Shown: piece by piece, positions 47,695 through 58,510 of the stretch | How positions within the stretch are numbered: position 1 is the first letter of the stretch | Layout: every line of letters begins with the position of its first letter | Assembly (NCBI RefSeq): GCF_000518805.1 | Contig: NZ_JAEH01000008.1 | Span: 1-64,000 of the forward strand | DNA: 64,000 nt | Source of the DNA: Shewanella waksmanii ATCC BAA-643 | GTDB lineage: Bacteria > Pseudomonadota > Gammaproteobacteria > Enterobacterales > Shewanellaceae | Direction of reading: 5' to 3' | The notes under the pieces: generated by a model | Told to the model about the DNA's origin: nothing | What the model saw: only the letters and a program-made list of their open reading frames with translations | Databases searched by the model: none | Translations under genes and position numbers: made by a program

Positions 47695-47995
47695 CCTTTT
47701 GTTATGGCTGCCATCGTGCCTCTATAAATGTGCTTGTGAACAAGTGTAGTGCCTAATTCAATGGCTTGTCACAAAATTAGGCGCGTTTAGCGTCGCGAAA
47801 GTCAGGCTTTTTAATCAGCTTTTCAAACGCTTGCCTGCTTAATCTAATTTAGCATTCGTGGTATTTGCGATCTGCTTCAAAATTCAACAAATGTAAACGC
47901 CGCTGATACATTTAATCTTGCACTGGGTCACAAACTCTCTGCGGCTAACAAGGCAAAATCCCGCCACCTTACTCTATATAACTAATTGAATCACA
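47695..47995. other. Gene-free divergent region upstream of the chemoreceptor
   Basis: These 301 bp should contain the promoters of the small membrane protein (minus) and the chemoreceptor (plus). I see no clear ribosome binding site before the chemoreceptor ATG, no strong palindrome and no small gene. Confidence 0.4.
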
Positions 47996-49573
47996 ATGCG
48001 TAATAACCAGCCTGTGACAAACCAACAAGTGAGTTTGGCGGATGAAGATATCTTACTATCCACCACAGATCTCAAAGGTAACATTCGCTATGCCAATGAT
48101 GATTTTTGCCGCATTTGTGGTTTTGAGCAGCAAGAGCTTGTCGGCCAACCTCATAATATTGTGCGTCACCCAGATATGCCCGAGCAGGCCTATAAAATGC
48201 TATGGCAAAGCTTGCAGCAAAACCAGTCTTGGATGGGGGTGGTTAAAAACCGCTGTAAAGATGGCGGCTATTATTGGGTTAATGCCTATGTGGCACCAGT
48301 GGTTAAAGATGGTAAGGTAGAGGAATACCAATCGGTGCGTCGCCGCGCCAGTGAGTCGCAGATTGAGCGTGCAAGTAGTGCCTATGCCAACATACAAAGT
48401 GGTCAGTCTCCGGCAGAACTCGATAAGCCGTTATTGAGTTTCACAGGGCAAATCAAATTGCATGCATTGGCGATGCTCATACTAAGCTTAGGCTGCGCTT
48501 TGGTATCACCTTGGCTAGCACTGGCGATGTTGTTGCCGATGTATGTTGGCCTTAATATGATTCTAAAGCCACTTAAGCGCCTCAACCAGCAGGCACAAGC
48601 GGTAATTGATGATCCGGTGGCGCGGCATATTTATACCGGACGTAATGATGAGATTGGTAATATCGCCTGCGCCATGGAGTTTGTAAACGCAGAAATATCG
48701 GGTGTAGTGGGGCGCATGGCTGACAGTGCAGCATCAATCGCCAATGATAACCAACAATTACTGGGCTCAATCACCGAGGCTGCTGGCAGAGCGGATGGTC
48801 AAAGCCAGCAAACCGCTCAAGCAGCTGCTGCGGTTGAGGAGCTAACAGCCAGTTTTAGCGAATTAAGCGGTCAGATCAAGCAAGTTGCCACCGAAGTTGA
48901 GCACAGCCAAGCCGCCGTTGCCAATGGCTATCAGCAGCTTGATGCCGTGGTCGCAACCATAGATGCATTGAACAGTGAAGTCGGTAATTTTGCCACTGTG
49001 GTCGCTGAGATTGAACAAGACAGTGTTGCCATTAATCAGGTGCTAGAGGTTATCAGCGCCATTGCTGAGCAAACCAATCTATTGGCGTTAAATGCCGCCA
49101 TTGAAGCGGCGAGGGCTGGTGAGTCGGGTCGCGGTTTTGCCGTTGTTGCCGATGAAGTGCGGCAACTATCAGCAAGAACGGCAGAGTCGACTCGGCAGAT
49201 AGATCAAATCATTGCCAAGTTTCAATCTAGCACCGCCAACGCCGCAACCACATTGGCGGCCGGTCAGGCACAGGCAAGTCAAGCAGTGGCATTAGTTAAA
49301 GACGCCGAGAGCGTATTTGCTGGGTTAGTGGCGACGATAGACAGCATAAATCAAATGACCGACCACAGCGCTAATGCCATGGGCGAGCAGGGAGAGGCGG
49401 CCACCGAAATCAGTGATTCATTGCAAGCGATAAGTGAACTGGCAAACGAAGGTTACAGCCAAGCGCAGCAAGATAAACATTTGGGTGAAAACACCGCTGA
49501 TAAGTCATCAATGTCAAGGCAGCTTGCGCAGCAGTTTTGGCAACATTCGGTGCAACGGCTCAAGCGTAATTGA
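47996..49573 (+). CDS. Aer-like methyl-accepting chemotaxis protein with N-terminal PAS domain
   Basis: This 525-residue protein has an N-terminal PAS domain (about 15-115) with the Aer-like sequence [18 protein letters not shown] and [16 protein letters not shown] membrane segment follows (about 155-195, [16 protein letters not shown] and [13 protein letters not shown]), then a HAMP-like stretch. The C-terminal signalling domain has the hallmark hairpin tip [20 protein letters not shown]. No periplasmic ligand domain is present. By analogy with Aer it would sense redox state or oxygen through a PAS-bound flavin and talk to CheA/CheW; that function is inferred. Confidence 0.9.
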   Translation: MRNNQPVTNQQVSLADEDILLSTTDLKGNIRYANDDFCRICGFEQQELVGQPHNIVRHPDMPEQAYKMLWQSLQQNQSWMGVVKNRCKDGGYYWVNAYVAPVVKDGKVEEYQSVRRRASESQIERASSAYANIQSGQSPAELDKPLLSFTGQIKLHALAMLILSLGCALVSPWLALAMLLPMYVGLNMILKPLKRLNQQAQAVIDDPVARHIYTGRNDEIGNIACAMEFVNAEISGVVGRMADSAASIANDNQQLLGSITEAAGRADGQSQQTAQAAAAVEELTASFSELSGQIKQVATEVEHSQAAVANGYQQLDAVVATIDALNSEVGNFATVVAEIEQDSVAINQVLEVISAIAEQTNLLALNAAIEAARAGESGRGFAVVADEVRQLSARTAESTRQIDQIIAKFQSSTANAATTLAAGQAQASQAVALVKDAESVFAGLVATIDSINQMTDHSANAMGEQGEAATEISDSLQAISELANEGYSQAQQDKHLGENTADKSSMSRQLAQQFWQHSVQRLKRN

Positions 49574-49644
49574 GCATAGTTATTGTTGGTGAGGCGAAGC
49601 TAAGCACTCGATGATTATTGATCAATATTACTGATTGAAAAAAC

Positions 49645-49671
49645 AAAGCCACTCATATGAGTGGCTTTTTG
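49645..49671. terminator. Bidirectional terminator between the chemoreceptor and atoA
   Basis: A 10-bp perfect stem (49645-49654 with 49659-49668, loop ATAT) has T-runs in both directions. It serves the plus-strand chemoreceptor and the minus-strand liu/ato operon, whose last stop codon lies 20 nt away. Confidence 0.88.
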
Positions 49672-49690
49672 TTGGCGCTTATTTGGCTTG

Positions 49691-50347
49691 TTATAACTGC
49701 ATTTCAGGTACGTTTTCAGGCACTACTATTTTACCGGCAGTTTTGGCCACAATTTCTTCTACCGACACGCCAGGGGCGCGCTCTAATAAATGGAATGCAC
49801 CGTCCTTTATTTCAATAAAGGCCAAATCGGTTAACACGCGCTTTATGCAGCCATATCCTGTGAGTGGCAGTTCGCATACTGGCAGCAGCTTAGAGTTACC
49901 TTTTTTATCGGCGTGCATCATAGTGACAATGATGTTGTCTGCACCGGCAACCAAATCCATTGCGCCGCCCATGCCTTTAATGAGTTTGCCTGGGATCATC
50001 CACGAGGCAATTGAGCCATTGACGTCGACCTCGAAGGCGCCTAACACAGTCAAATCTACGTGTCCGCCACGGATCATGGCAAAGCTCTTTGCCGATGAGA
50101 AGAACGATGCGCCGTCGATTGCGGTAACGGTTTGTTTACCGGCATTGATTAAATCAGCATCGATGGTCTCTTCTGTGGGAAACTCCCCCATGCCCAGAAG
50201 GCCATTTTCAGACTGCAACATGACTTCCATGCCCTGTGGAATATAGTTAGCAACCAAGGTTGGTATGCCTATGCCAAGGTTAACGTAGAAGCCGTCTTGT
50301 AGCTCTTGGGAAACACGCTGTGCTAATTGTTCTCTTGATAGTGCCAT
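49691..50347 (-). CDS. atoA: 3-oxoacid CoA-transferase subunit B
   Basis: This beta subunit of the CoA transferase carries the catalytic glutamate, visible in the conserved SENGLLGMG segment near residue 45. With subunit A it moves CoA from succinyl-CoA or acetyl-CoA to acetoacetate. The 218-residue length and motifs (GIGIPTLVANYIP near 25, GGHVDLTVLGAFEVD near 115, GKGMGGAMDLV-type KGMGGAMDLVAG) fit AtoA/ScoB. It is the last gene of the liu operon, 15 bp after atoD. It converts the acetoacetate made by MvaB to acetoacetyl-CoA. It could equally be named scoB. Confidence 0.92.
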   Translation of the reverse strand: MALSREQLAQRVSQELQDGFYVNLGIGIPTLVANYIPQGMEVMLQSENGLLGMGEFPTEETIDADLINAGKQTVTAIDGASFFSSAKSFAMIRGGHVDLTVLGAFEVDVNGSIASWMIPGKLIKGMGGAMDLVAGADNIIVTMMHADKKGNSKLLPVCELPLTGYGCIKRVLTDLAFIEIKDGAFHLLERAPGVSVEEIVAKTAGKIVVPENVPEMQL

Positions 50348-50362
50348 TATCGCTGCTCCCTT

Positions 50363-51061
50363 TTATGCTTTGACTGTGCGTTGTTCAATACGTTTCTCGA
50401 AGGTACCTTGAATCAATCTATCGACGTAGATCCCCGGCGTGTGGATGTGGTCAGGGTCAAGCTCACCAGGTGCGACAATATGCTCAGCTTCAACGACAGT
50501 GATTTTTCCGGCCGTTGCCATCATTGGGTTGAAGTTGGCTGCGGTTTTACGGAATACCAAGTTTCCCATGGTATCGGCTTTCCATGCTCTAACTAGGGCA
50601 AAATCAGCAGTGAGTGCAGGCTCTAGAACATAGTGTCGGCCATCAATTTCACGGGTTTCTTTGCCTTCAGCGACTGGGGTGCCGTAACCGGTTGCAGTGA
50701 AAAATGCCGGAATACCTGCGCCACCGGCACGGATTTTCTCTGCTAAGGTACCTTGTGGAGTCAAGATAACGTTGAGCTCTCCTGATAGCATTTGCTGCTC
50801 AAAGGTGGCGTTCTCGCCAACATAGGAGGCAATCATGGTATCAATCTGGCGACTCTTTAGCAGTAAGCCTAAGCCAAAGTCATCGACACCGGCATTGTTT
50901 GAGATAGCGGTTAAACCTGTGACACCCGTTTTTACCATTTGAGCAATCAGCCCCTCTGGAATGCCGCATAAGCCAAAGCCGCCAACCATCACGGTCATAT
51001 CATTGCTAAGGCCTTCAAGGGCAGCTTCATAGCTGCCGACCAGTTTATTTAATCCTGCCAT
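50363..51061 (-). CDS. atoD: 3-oxoacid CoA-transferase subunit A
   Basis: Subunit A of the acetoacetate (succinyl-CoA:3-ketoacid) CoA transferase. The start is the ATG at 51061, preceded by GGGAG at about 9 nt; a TTG frame extends six codons upstream without support. The 232-residue product has the CoA-transferase signature [15 protein letters not shown] near residue 26, LTAISNNAG near 50 and [18 protein letters not shown] near 115. It sits between mvaB and atoA on the same strand. The name scoA is equally suitable. Confidence 0.92.
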   Translation of the reverse strand: MAGLNKLVGSYEAALEGLSNDMTVMVGGFGLCGIPEGLIAQMVKTGVTGLTAISNNAGVDDFGLGLLLKSRQIDTMIASYVGENATFEQQMLSGELNVILTPQGTLAEKIRAGGAGIPAFFTATGYGTPVAEGKETREIDGRHYVLEPALTADFALVRAWKADTMGNLVFRKTAANFNPMMATAGKITVVEAEHIVAPGELDPDHIHTPGIYVDRLIQGTFEKRIEQRTVKA

Positions 51062-51108
51062 TATAATTATCTCCCTCAAAAGGTTGCAGCTATTGCGCTG
51101 CAGCCAGA

Positions 51109-51999
51109 TTAATTCTTGATCGCCTGAGCCACTTTCGAACCATTGTTTCTGCCTACGGCTTGGCTGATCTGATCACCCGCTTGTGCAAGTAACGCTAGGT
51201 CAATACCAGTGTCTATGCCCATACCGTCAAGCATATAAACCAGATCTTCGGTGGCAAGATTACCTGACGCTCCCTTGGCATAGGGGCAACCACCGAGTCC
51301 CGCAACTGAACTATCAATGACACTCACGCCGGTTGCTAAACAGGCAAGAATGTTGGCTAACGCTTGACCATAGGTGTCATGGAAATGCAGCGCCAATTTA
51401 TCAACCGGTACAACTTCAGCCACAGCCTCAACCATTCTACGGGCATTGTGTGGTGTGCCAACGCCTATCGTGTCGCCAAGCGAAATCTCATAACAGCCCA
51501 TTTTGTAAAGAATCTCTGCCACACGTGCGACTTCAGCAACCGCGATATCGCCTTCATAAGGGCAACCTAATACGCATGAGACATAACCTCTCACCCGCAC
51601 ATTGTTCGCTTGAGCGGCTTGCATGACGGGGGCGAAGCGTTCAATTGACTCTTCAATGGAACAGTTAATGTTCTTTTGACTAAAGCTCTGTGAAGCTGCG
51701 CCAAAAATGGCAACTTCATCCGCACCAGCGTCAAGCGCAAGTTCCAAGCCCTTTAAATTAGGGGTCAAGGCGCTGTACGTTATGCCATCAACACGCTGCA
51801 GCTGGCGAAAAATATCTCCAGAATCGGCCATCTGTGGCACCCACTTGGGTGAGACAAAACTGCCAGCTTCAATGCGCTTAACGCCAGCTTGCGCCAATTG
51901 CTCAATGAGACGCAGTTTGTCTGCAGTGGTGACGGCTACTTCATTTTGTAAACCGTCACGGGGACCCACTTCAAAAATCGACACCTTATCGGCAAACAT
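51109..51999 (-). CDS. mvaB: Hydroxymethylglutaryl-CoA lyase
   Basis: This TIM-barrel lyase cleaves HMG-CoA to acetyl-CoA and acetoacetate, the last step of leucine breakdown (also named liuE). The 296-residue protein begins with the metal-site motif [11 protein letters not shown] (Asp near 14). It has [14 protein letters not shown] near 168, [13 protein letters not shown] with metal-ligand histidines near 205, and the active-site cysteine loop [20 protein letters not shown] near 235. The ATG lies one base downstream of the liuD stop codon. All catalytic residues are present. Confidence 0.95.
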   Translation of the reverse strand: MFADKVSIFEVGPRDGLQNEVAVTTADKLRLIEQLAQAGVKRIEAGSFVSPKWVPQMADSGDIFRQLQRVDGITYSALTPNLKGLELALDAGADEVAIFGAASQSFSQKNINCSIEESIERFAPVMQAAQANNVRVRGYVSCVLGCPYEGDIAVAEVARVAEILYKMGCYEISLGDTIGVGTPHNARRMVEAVAEVVPVDKLALHFHDTYGQALANILACLATGVSVIDSSVAGLGGCPYAKGASGNLATEDLVYMLDGMGIDTGIDLALLAQAGDQISQAVGRNNGSKVAQAIKN

Positions 52000-52000
52000 A

Positions 52001-54019
52001 TTAGGCCTCTTGCTCGTTGGGTGTAACTTCTAAAAGCTGCGCACCATCTTCGACAAGCTCACCTGCATCAAAGAAAAATGCACTGACAACCCCATCAAAT
52101 GGCGCTTCTATGGTGTACTCCATTTTCATCGCTTCCATCACTAACAGGCCTTGGCCTTGGGTCACTGCGTCGCCAACTTGAGCCAAGTGGGTGACAACCG
52201 TGCCATTCATCGGCGCTTTGAGTTTGTCTTCGTGGCTTGCTTGCTCTTCCGCTATTTCAGTTTGCACGGGTTTAAAGTGGTAACTGCCTTGGGGTAAAAA
52301 TAAGGTAAAGCCTTCAGCATCTTGGCTAACGGGTACCTTGCTCTTGTGGCCATTAATTTCACCATGCAGCACATCGTCTTTAAGTGATGCCGATAACAAC
52401 AGCTGCTGCTCATTAATTGTGACGCTAAATTCATTACCCACTTGAGTCAGCTGTAACTGTTGTAGCTGGTTAGTATCATCTAATAGTGCAATAGGGTGAA
52501 TACTGGCACTGTTAAGCCTAAAGCCATTGGCGAGTCCCCAAGGAGAGTAGGGATCTTGGCTGTTTACGGCGTCGGCTTTAGCTTGTTGCTGCTGGGCGCA
52601 AACGGTGTACAAAGCGGCCATGGCTAGCGCTTGATTGTGCTGGTCTTCATTGTCGTCGAGTCTCGGCCCAATCAGGCTGTCTCCATAACGCTCAATAAAG
52701 TCGGTACAAAAATCGGCATCGGCAAAGGCTTGATGCTCTGCGATGTTGGCTAAAAATTCGATATTGTGTTTTAGCCCAGTAATTTGATATGAGCCTAACG
52801 CGTGCACTAGGCGTTGTAATGCCCGTGGGCGTGATTCATCCCAAACTATCAATTTGGCGATCATTGGGTCATAGAAATTGCTTATGACATCGTTTTCGCG
52901 GATCCCAGAGTCGATACGCACAAACTTATTCTGTTGTGGCTCACGCAAGAAATTGAGCTTACCGCTGGCTGGCAGAAAGTCATTGTGTGGATCTTCCGCA
53001 TAGATACGCACTTCGAACGAATGGCCGTGAATGCGCACTTCATTTTGTTTCAATGGTAGTGGCGAGTTACTGGCGACCATTAACTGCCATTTTACCAAGT
53101 CTTGGCCGGTGACCAGTTCAGTGACCGGATGTTCAACCTGCAAGCGGGTATTCATTTCCATGAAATAAAAACTGTCGTCAGTATCCAGTAGAAACTCCAC
53201 GGTACCGGCGCCTACATAGTCAATGGCCTTGGCAGCAGCAACAGCCGCTTCACCCATTTGTTTACGCAAGGCATCGCTCAAACCCGGTGCAGGTGCCTCT
53301 TCTACCACTTTTTGGTGGCGACGTTGAATCGAGCAGTCGCGATCTGAGAGGTAAATGCAGTCACCAAAGTTATCGGCAAATACTTGTACTTCTACGTGGC
53401 GCGGTTGACGCAAATAACGTTCAATCAGCAGCTTATCATTGCCAAATGAAGATGCTGCTTCACGTCGTGCAGAGTTGATGGCTTCTAACGCCTCAGCTTG
53501 GGATTCAACAATACGCATCCCTTTACCGCCACCGCCGTAGGCTGCTTTAATGAGTTGCGGGAAGCCAATCTCGGTTGATGCTTTTAGCAGTACTTGATCA
53601 GATTGTTCATCACCATGGTAGCCCGGTACTAGCGGGACGTTAGCTTTGCCCATGATCTCTTTAGCGGCACTTTTGCTGCCCATGGCGTCAATTGCTGCCG
53701 CGCCAGGGCCAACGAAGGCAATATCGTTCTGTTCACATAGGCGAGCGAAATCGGCGTTTTCAGATAAGAAACCATAGCCTGGGTGAATTGCCTGTGCGCC
53801 TGCTCGTTTAGCGATCTCTATGATTAATTCGCCCTTCAGATAAGAATCTGCTGGTGCGCTGCCGCCAAGATAAAATGACTCATCGGCCATGGCAACATGG
53901 CGGGCCTCTTTATCCGCATCGGAGTAGAGGGCAACGGTGCTAACGCCCATGGCTTTAGCGGTTTTTATGATACGGCAAGCAATCTCACCGCGGTTTGCAA
54001 TCAGTAATTTGGTAAACAT
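52001..54019 (-). CDS. liuD: Methylcrotonyl-CoA carboxylase biotin-carboxylase/biotin-carrier subunit
   Basis: The alpha subunit (also mccA) carboxylates its own biotin with ATP and bicarbonate. The 672-residue protein has the biotin carboxylase domain (1-450) with [14 protein letters not shown] at the start, the glycine-rich ATP loop [14 protein letters not shown] near 157, and [14 protein letters not shown] near 285. A variable BT-type linker follows, and a C-terminal biotinyl domain has the attachment site Lys632 in VMEAMKME. It works with LiuB, encoded two genes upstream. A 60-bp gap separates it from liuC. Confidence 0.95.
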   Translation of the reverse strand: MFTKLLIANRGEIACRIIKTAKAMGVSTVALYSDADKEARHVAMADESFYLGGSAPADSYLKGELIIEIAKRAGAQAIHPGYGFLSENADFARLCEQNDIAFVGPGAAAIDAMGSKSAAKEIMGKANVPLVPGYHGDEQSDQVLLKASTEIGFPQLIKAAYGGGGKGMRIVESQAEALEAINSARREAASSFGNDKLLIERYLRQPRHVEVQVFADNFGDCIYLSDRDCSIQRRHQKVVEEAPAPGLSDALRKQMGEAAVAAAKAIDYVGAGTVEFLLDTDDSFYFMEMNTRLQVEHPVTELVTGQDLVKWQLMVASNSPLPLKQNEVRIHGHSFEVRIYAEDPHNDFLPASGKLNFLREPQQNKFVRIDSGIRENDVISNFYDPMIAKLIVWDESRPRALQRLVHALGSYQITGLKHNIEFLANIAEHQAFADADFCTDFIERYGDSLIGPRLDDNEDQHNQALAMAALYTVCAQQQQAKADAVNSQDPYSPWGLANGFRLNSASIHPIALLDDTNQLQQLQLTQVGNEFSVTINEQQLLLSASLKDDVLHGEINGHKSKVPVSQDAEGFTLFLPQGSYHFKPVQTEIAEEQASHEDKLKAPMNGTVVTHLAQVGDAVTQGQGLLVMEAMKMEYTIEAPFDGVVSAFFFDAGELVEDGAQLLEVTPNEQEA

Positions 54020-54079
54020 ATCAGGACACTCTCTGTGTTGTGTTTACAAAAGGGCCAGTGAGGATATTATTCATTGTTG

Positions 54080-54919
54080 TTATGCCTCAGTGTGCCATTG
54101 GGGGGGGGCGCGCTTATCGAAAAAGGCATTGAGCCCTTCTTGACCTTCATCGGAGACTCGAATGCGGGCGATACGCTCACTGGTGTGGGCACGGGTATCG
54201 TCATCAATCTCGCCATTTTCTAAGTGGCTTAACAGTGCCTTAGTCCAAGCCATACCTTGTGGGCTATTGGCTTTAAACGCATCGATAAAAGGTTGTGCTG
54301 CGGCGAGTAAGTCATCGTTAATTTCGTGGATGACTTGAAGGTGTTGTGCGGTAGTCACATCGAATCGCTCGGCGGTCATCATATAGCGCCGCGCTGCGCG
54401 TTGGCCCATGGCACGAGTAACGTAGGGACTAATGACTGCTGGAATTAAACCGAGTTTAACTTCGCTTAGACAAAAACTGGCGCGCGAATTAGCAATTGCA
54501 ATATCGCAGCAGCAGATCAAGCCGAGTGCGCCACCGAAAGCGGCACCTTGCACTAATGCGATGCTAGGTTTAGCAAACTTATCCAGTTCATGCATTAAGG
54601 TGGCGAGCTCATTGGCATCGGCTAGGTTTTGTTGAAAGTCCATCTTGGCTTGCTTACGCATCCAATTAAGATCGGCGCCTGCGCTGAAGTTTTTCCCCGC
54701 GGCGCTGAGCACTAACAACTGGCATTCATCGCGTTTAGCCAATACTCGTAGACTCGTGATAATTTCATTAATCATCACCTCGTCAAAGGCGTTGTGTTTG
54801 TCTGCTCGGTCAAGTTCAATATGGCCGATGCCATCTTCAATATGGCAGCGGACAAAATTAAAATGTTGGGTTTCAGGTAGCATGGTTAAGCCCTTATTGT
54901 GTTGATTGGCTAGTGCCAT
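54080..54919 (-). CDS. liuC: Methylglutaconyl-CoA hydratase (enoyl-CoA hydratase family)
   Basis: LiuC hydrates 3-methylglutaconyl-CoA to HMG-CoA. The crotonase-fold protein has 279 residues from the ATG that overlaps the liuB stop (TAATG); an internal ATG 12 codons on (MLPETQHF) is an alternative. Family motifs include LDRADKHNAFDEVM near 37, LSAAGKNFSAGADL (oxyanion hole), and QGAAFGGALGLICCCDIAIA near 117 followed by LSEVKLGLIPAVISPYV. A run of nine C near the 3' end (G9 on the plus strand, 54100-54108) encodes APP seven residues before the stop and could slip. Confidence 0.92.
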   Translation of the reverse strand: MALANQHNKGLTMLPETQHFNFVRCHIEDGIGHIELDRADKHNAFDEVMINEIITSLRVLAKRDECQLLVLSAAGKNFSAGADLNWMRKQAKMDFQQNLADANELATLMHELDKFAKPSIALVQGAAFGGALGLICCCDIAIANSRASFCLSEVKLGLIPAVISPYVTRAMGQRAARRYMMTAERFDVTTAQHLQVIHEINDDLLAAAQPFIDAFKANSPQGMAWTKALLSHLENGEIDDDTRAHTSERIARIRVSDEGQEGLNAFFDKRAPPQWHTEA

Positions 54920-56526
54920 TACATTCTGAAAACACCAAACTTGGTGTCAGCGATTGGCGCATTAAGTGCCGCAGATAGGGCTAAGCCCACCACGTCACGT
55001 GTTTGTGCTGGGTCAGTAATGCCGTCATCCCATAATCTGGCACTGGCATGATAAGGGTGGCCCTCTTTATCATACTGCTCGACAATCGGTTGCCTGAACT
55101 TGGCTTCATCTTCTGCTGACCATTCAACACCTTTACGGGCCAAGCCATCACGGCGCACTGTTGCCAAAACGCCAGCAGCTTGCTCTCCGCCCATTACCGA
55201 GATACGCGCATTGGGCCACATCCACATCATAGTGGGTTCGAAGGCGCGGCCACACATACCGTAGTTACCGGCGCCGTAACTGCCACCTATGATGACGGTA
55301 AATTTAGGCACGGTGGCGCATGACACTGCCGTGACCATTTTGGCGCCGTGTTTAGCAATGCCTTCATGCTCATATTTTTTGCCGACCATGAAGCCGGTAA
55401 TATTTTGTAAAAACAGCAGCGGAATTTTGCGTTGGCAACACAGTTCAATAAAGTGCGCGCCTTTTTGTGCCGACTCTGAAAATAAAATGCCATTGTTGGC
55501 CACTATCCCTACGGGGTAGCCATGAATACGTGCAAAACCACACACTAAGGTATTACCGTAATTGGCTTTAAATTCATCAAAGTCTGAGTCATCAACAATA
55601 CGGGCGATGACTTCTTTAACATCGAAAGGTTTTTTCAGATCGGTGCCAACGATACCGTAGAGCTCATTGATATCAAACTGCGGCGGTTTAACTGCACTCA
55701 GTTGCGCTTCAATTTGCTTATTGTGGTTGAGTCTAGCAACGGACTTACGGGCCAGTTCAAGCGCATGGTCATCATTTTGCGCCATGTGATCAGCCACACC
55801 CGATATTTTGGTGTGCACTTCAGCGCCACCAAGTTCCTCGGCCGAGACCTCCTCTCCAGTTGCTGCTTTTACCAGTGGTGGACCGGCTAAGAAAATGGTG
55901 CCTTGCTCTTTAACGATAATTGACTCATCCGCCATGGCTGGCACATAGGCGCCGCCAGCGGTACAAAGTCCCATCACTACGGCGACTTGAGGGATACCTT
56001 TGGCAGACATTTGCGCCTGGTTATAAAAGATACGGCCAAAGTGGTCACGGTCTGGAAATACTTCATCTTGGCGAGGCAGGTTAGCGCCGCCAGAATCGAC
56101 AAGGTAGATACACGGTAGGTGACAGCGTTCAGCAATTTCTTGGGCGCGAAGGTGTTTTTTTACCGTGATGGGGTAATAGGTACCGCCCTTAACGGTCGCA
56201 TCGTTGGCGATGATCATGCATTCAACACCGCTCACTCGGCCAATACCGGCGATAATGCCAGCGGCAGGTACTACATCATCATACACATCATATGCGGCAA
56301 ACTGTGACAGCTCTAAGAAAGGAGAGCCAGCATCGAGCAGTTTTTCTACTCGTTGTCTCGGTAGCAGCTTGCCCCGTGACAAATGACGCTCGCGGGCGAC
56401 GGCACCGCCACCTTGTTCAATAGTATGCAGTTGCTGTTTAAGGTCGGCCACAACGGCGGCCATCTCTTGGTGTTTGGTTTTAAACTCATCGCTACGAGCG
56501 TTGATTCGGCTGCTTAATTGCGTCAC
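54919..56526 (-). CDS. liuB: Methylcrotonyl-CoA carboxylase carboxyltransferase subunit
   Basis: The beta subunit (mccB) transfers the carboxyl group from biotin to 3-methylcrotonyl-CoA. The 535-residue protein has the two crotonase-like carboxyltransferase halves: an N-domain with [21 protein letters not shown] near 50 (given in part) and [18 protein letters not shown] near 185, and a C-domain with [15 protein letters not shown] near 370 and [15 protein letters not shown] near 410. The start is a GTG at 56526 with AAGGAC about 8 nt upstream. Its last base is shared with the liuC start. It follows ivd by 78 bp. Confidence 0.95.
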   Translation of the reverse strand: MTQLSSRINARSDEFKTKHQEMAAVVADLKQQLHTIEQGGGAVARERHLSRGKLLPRQRVEKLLDAGSPFLELSQFAAYDVYDDVVPAAGIIAGIGRVSGVECMIIANDATVKGGTYYPITVKKHLRAQEIAERCHLPCIYLVDSGGANLPRQDEVFPDRDHFGRIFYNQAQMSAKGIPQVAVVMGLCTAGGAYVPAMADESIIVKEQGTIFLAGPPLVKAATGEEVSAEELGGAEVHTKISGVADHMAQNDDHALELARKSVARLNHNKQIEAQLSAVKPPQFDINELYGIVGTDLKKPFDVKEVIARIVDDSDFDEFKANYGNTLVCGFARIHGYPVGIVANNGILFSESAQKGAHFIELCCQRKIPLLFLQNITGFMVGKKYEHEGIAKHGAKMVTAVSCATVPKFTVIIGGSYGAGNYGMCGRAFEPTMMWMWPNARISVMGGEQAAGVLATVRRDGLARKGVEWSAEDEAKFRQPIVEQYDKEGHPYHASARLWDDGITDPAQTRDVVGLALSAALNAPIADTKFGVFRM

Positions 56527-56604
56527 GGCAATGTCCTTCTTAGCACAAAATGAGGAGAGGTCGGCAAAGACGCAGCAGCGGGGAATCTGCTGCGCCTCAA
56601 TGAA

Positions 56605-57774
56605 CTATTTAGATTCGTTAAATAGTTCACGTCCGATCAGCATGCGGCGTATTTCAGAGGTGCCCGCACCAATTTCATACAGCTTAGCGTCACGTAACAG
56701 TCGCCCTGTGGCGTATTCATTAACGTAACCATTACCGCCTAATAATTGAATGGCATCTAAGGCCATTTTGGTGGCTAACTCAGCACTATATAAAATGGCG
56801 CCAGCAGCATCCTTACGGGTGGTTTCACCACGATCGCAAGATTTAGCCACATTGTAGATGTAAGATTTAGCCGCATTCATTCCGGTGTACATGTCGGCAA
56901 GTTTGCCTTGTACCAGCTGGAATTGACCTATGGACTTACCAAACTGCTCACGTTCATGAATGTAAGGAACAACAATGTCCATGCAGGCGGTCATGATGCC
57001 CAGAGGGCCGCCTGATAACACAACACGTTCATAATCTAGGCCGCTCATTAATACTTTTACGCCATTGTTTAAGCCACCAAGAATGTTTTCTTCTGGTACT
57101 TCTACATTATCGAATACCAGCTCACAGGTGTTGGAACCACGCATGCCTAACTTGTCGAGCTTTTGCGCTTGGGTAAAGCCTTTGTAACCACGTTCAACAA
57201 TAAAGGCAGTAATACCGTGGGCACCTTTATCTAAATCTGTTTTGGCGTAGATAACGTAGGTATCGGCATCGGGACCATTGGTGATCCACATTTTATTGCC
57301 GTTTAAGATGTAACGGTCGCCTTCTTTGCGGGCGTGCAGTTTCATCGACACTACATCTGAGCCCGCGTTGGGCTCGCTCATGGCGAGCGCACCAATATGC
57401 TCACCGCTGACCAATTTTGGCAAGTACTTGGCTTTTTGAGCATCGTTACCATTGCGGTTGATTTGGTTAACACACAGGTTAGAGTGTGCACCATAACTCA
57501 GACCAATTGACGCCGAAGCTCGAGAAATTTCTTCCATGGCAACCACATGGGCCAAATAGCCCATATCTGCGCCGCCGTACTGTTCTGGTACGGTAACACC
57601 TAACAAACCCATCTCACCGAGTACCGGCCAAAGTTCATTTGGAAAGGCGTTCTGTTCATCGACTTGCGCGGCAATTGGCGCAATTTCATTGGCGGCAAAG
57701 CTCTGTACCGCATCGCGGAGCATATCGACATCTTCACCGAGGCCGAAATTGAGAGATGAGTAGAGTTGAGTCAT
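56605..57774 (-). CDS. ivd: Isovaleryl-CoA dehydrogenase
   Basis: Ivd (liuA) oxidises isovaleryl-CoA to 3-methylcrotonyl-CoA and reduces ETF. The 389-residue acyl-CoA dehydrogenase has [16 protein letters not shown] near 52, the FAD-contact [15 protein letters not shown] near 127, [18 protein letters not shown] near 155 and the C-terminal [12 protein letters not shown] followed by [19 protein letters not shown]. Family-level evidence alone leaves related short-branched-chain substrates possible; the operon fixes the choice. AGGA precedes the ATG. Electrons go to EtfAB, encoded at 41.5-43.1 kb. Confidence 0.95.
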   Translation of the reverse strand: MTQLYSSLNFGLGEDVDMLRDAVQSFAANEIAPIAAQVDEQNAFPNELWPVLGEMGLLGVTVPEQYGGADMGYLAHVVAMEEISRASASIGLSYGAHSNLCVNQINRNGNDAQKAKYLPKLVSGEHIGALAMSEPNAGSDVVSMKLHARKEGDRYILNGNKMWITNGPDADTYVIYAKTDLDKGAHGITAFIVERGYKGFTQAQKLDKLGMRGSNTCELVFDNVEVPEENILGGLNNGVKVLMSGLDYERVVLSGGPLGIMTACMDIVVPYIHEREQFGKSIGQFQLVQGKLADMYTGMNAAKSYIYNVAKSCDRGETTRKDAAGAILYSAELATKMALDAIQLLGGNGYVNEYATGRLLRDAKLYEIGAGTSEIRRMLIGRELFNESK

Positions 57775-57870
57775 GGTTGATGTCCTGTCATGTTCTTTTA
57801 TTAGTATTGTTATTTTTGCTAACTATTTGCTTGTGTTAAATTTTTAAGGTCTTGCAGTATGGCTAATGAC

Positions 57871-58272
57871 TTAAACTTTTTGTTGTTCTTCTAGGGCTGC
57901 GCGGCACTGCTGCTCAGCACTGTTAAGCTCCATCAGTACCACTTTGATGTCATCCATTTGCTGCTGCAGTGCTGATTTTTTCTCTTCGACTAAATCGAGC
58001 ATGGTTTGCAGCTGTGAAGAGCTGTTTTTATCGGCATCGTACAGTTCGAATAGTCGACGGGTTTCTGCCAATGAAAACCCTAAGCGCTTACCGCGCAAAA
58101 TCAGTTTCAGGCGTACTCGATCTTTTAAGCCGTAAATACGTGTTTGCCCACGGCGCTTAGGTTTGAGTAAGCCTTGGTCTTCGTAAAAACGAATACTACG
58201 GGTAGTAATATCGAACTCTTTTGATAACTCACTAATGGAGTAAGTCGTCTGTGGGGCGTGGTTTTCGCTCAT
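57871..58272 (-). CDS. liuR: MerR-family regulator of leucine/isovalerate catabolism
   Basis: The 133-residue protein has an N-terminal MerR winged helix-turn-helix (YSISELSKEFDITTRSIRFY near residue 11, then EDQGLLKPKRRGQTRIY). A long C-terminal dimerisation helix ends in a coiled coil. The start at the ATG at 58272 fits the family. In-frame ATG (58284) and GTG (58305) codons upstream lie closer to the predicted promoter. It is the first gene of the liu operon, 96 bp before ivd, and a LiuR-like operator lies 45-60 bp upstream. LiuR is expected to control itself, the operon and etfBA. Confidence 0.88.
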   Translation of the reverse strand: MSENHAPQTTYSISELSKEFDITTRSIRFYEDQGLLKPKRRGQTRIYGLKDRVRLKLILRGKRLGFSLAETRRLFELYDADKNSSSQLQTMLDLVEEKKSALQQQMDDIKVVLMELNSAEQQCRAALEEQQKV

Positions 58273-58316
58273 TAATAACACCATAAAATTTAACGTTTCC
58301 AGCACAATATATGAAG

Positions 58317-58332
58317 TTTACGTAAAGGTAAA
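58317..58332 (-). promoter_or_regulatory. LiuR-like operator in the liuR promoter
   Basis: TTTACGTAAAGGTAAA (plus strand) is an imperfect palindrome close to the LiuR motif. Read on the minus strand, TTTACC (58332-58327) and TATATT (58311-58306) make a -35/-10 pair with a short 15-bp spacer. The operator lies inside the promoter, as is usual for MerR-type control. Confidence 0.6.
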
Positions 58333-58432
58333 GCTTGTGGGTGGCGCAGAACTTGAATTTGACTCAAAAAGGTGTCAGGAAAAACTGACGTTTTACTGAC
58401 TAAAATGACTAACTTATTAAAATAATTAAATT

Positions 58433-58450
58433 TTTAAACGGGTGTTTAAA
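58433..58450 (+). promoter_or_regulatory. PsrA-like palindrome between liuR and prpE
   Basis: TTTAAACGGGTGTTTAAA has perfect 7-bp arms around GGGT and fits the AAAC-N4-GTTT core of PsrA sites, though the outer base is T/A rather than G/C. It could connect the liu operon or prpE to fatty-acid signals. Confidence 0.35.
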
Positions 58451-58510
58451 TGGGGTTAGCTGATGGTTTTACCACTTAACGTCGACGATAGCCCTAGTTA
58501 TTCTAAGGTC

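Noticed and set aside
49635..50246. 203-codon plus-strand frame opposite atoA
   Set aside because: It is an antisense shadow of a well-supported CoA-transferase gene, with low-complexity composition and no family features.
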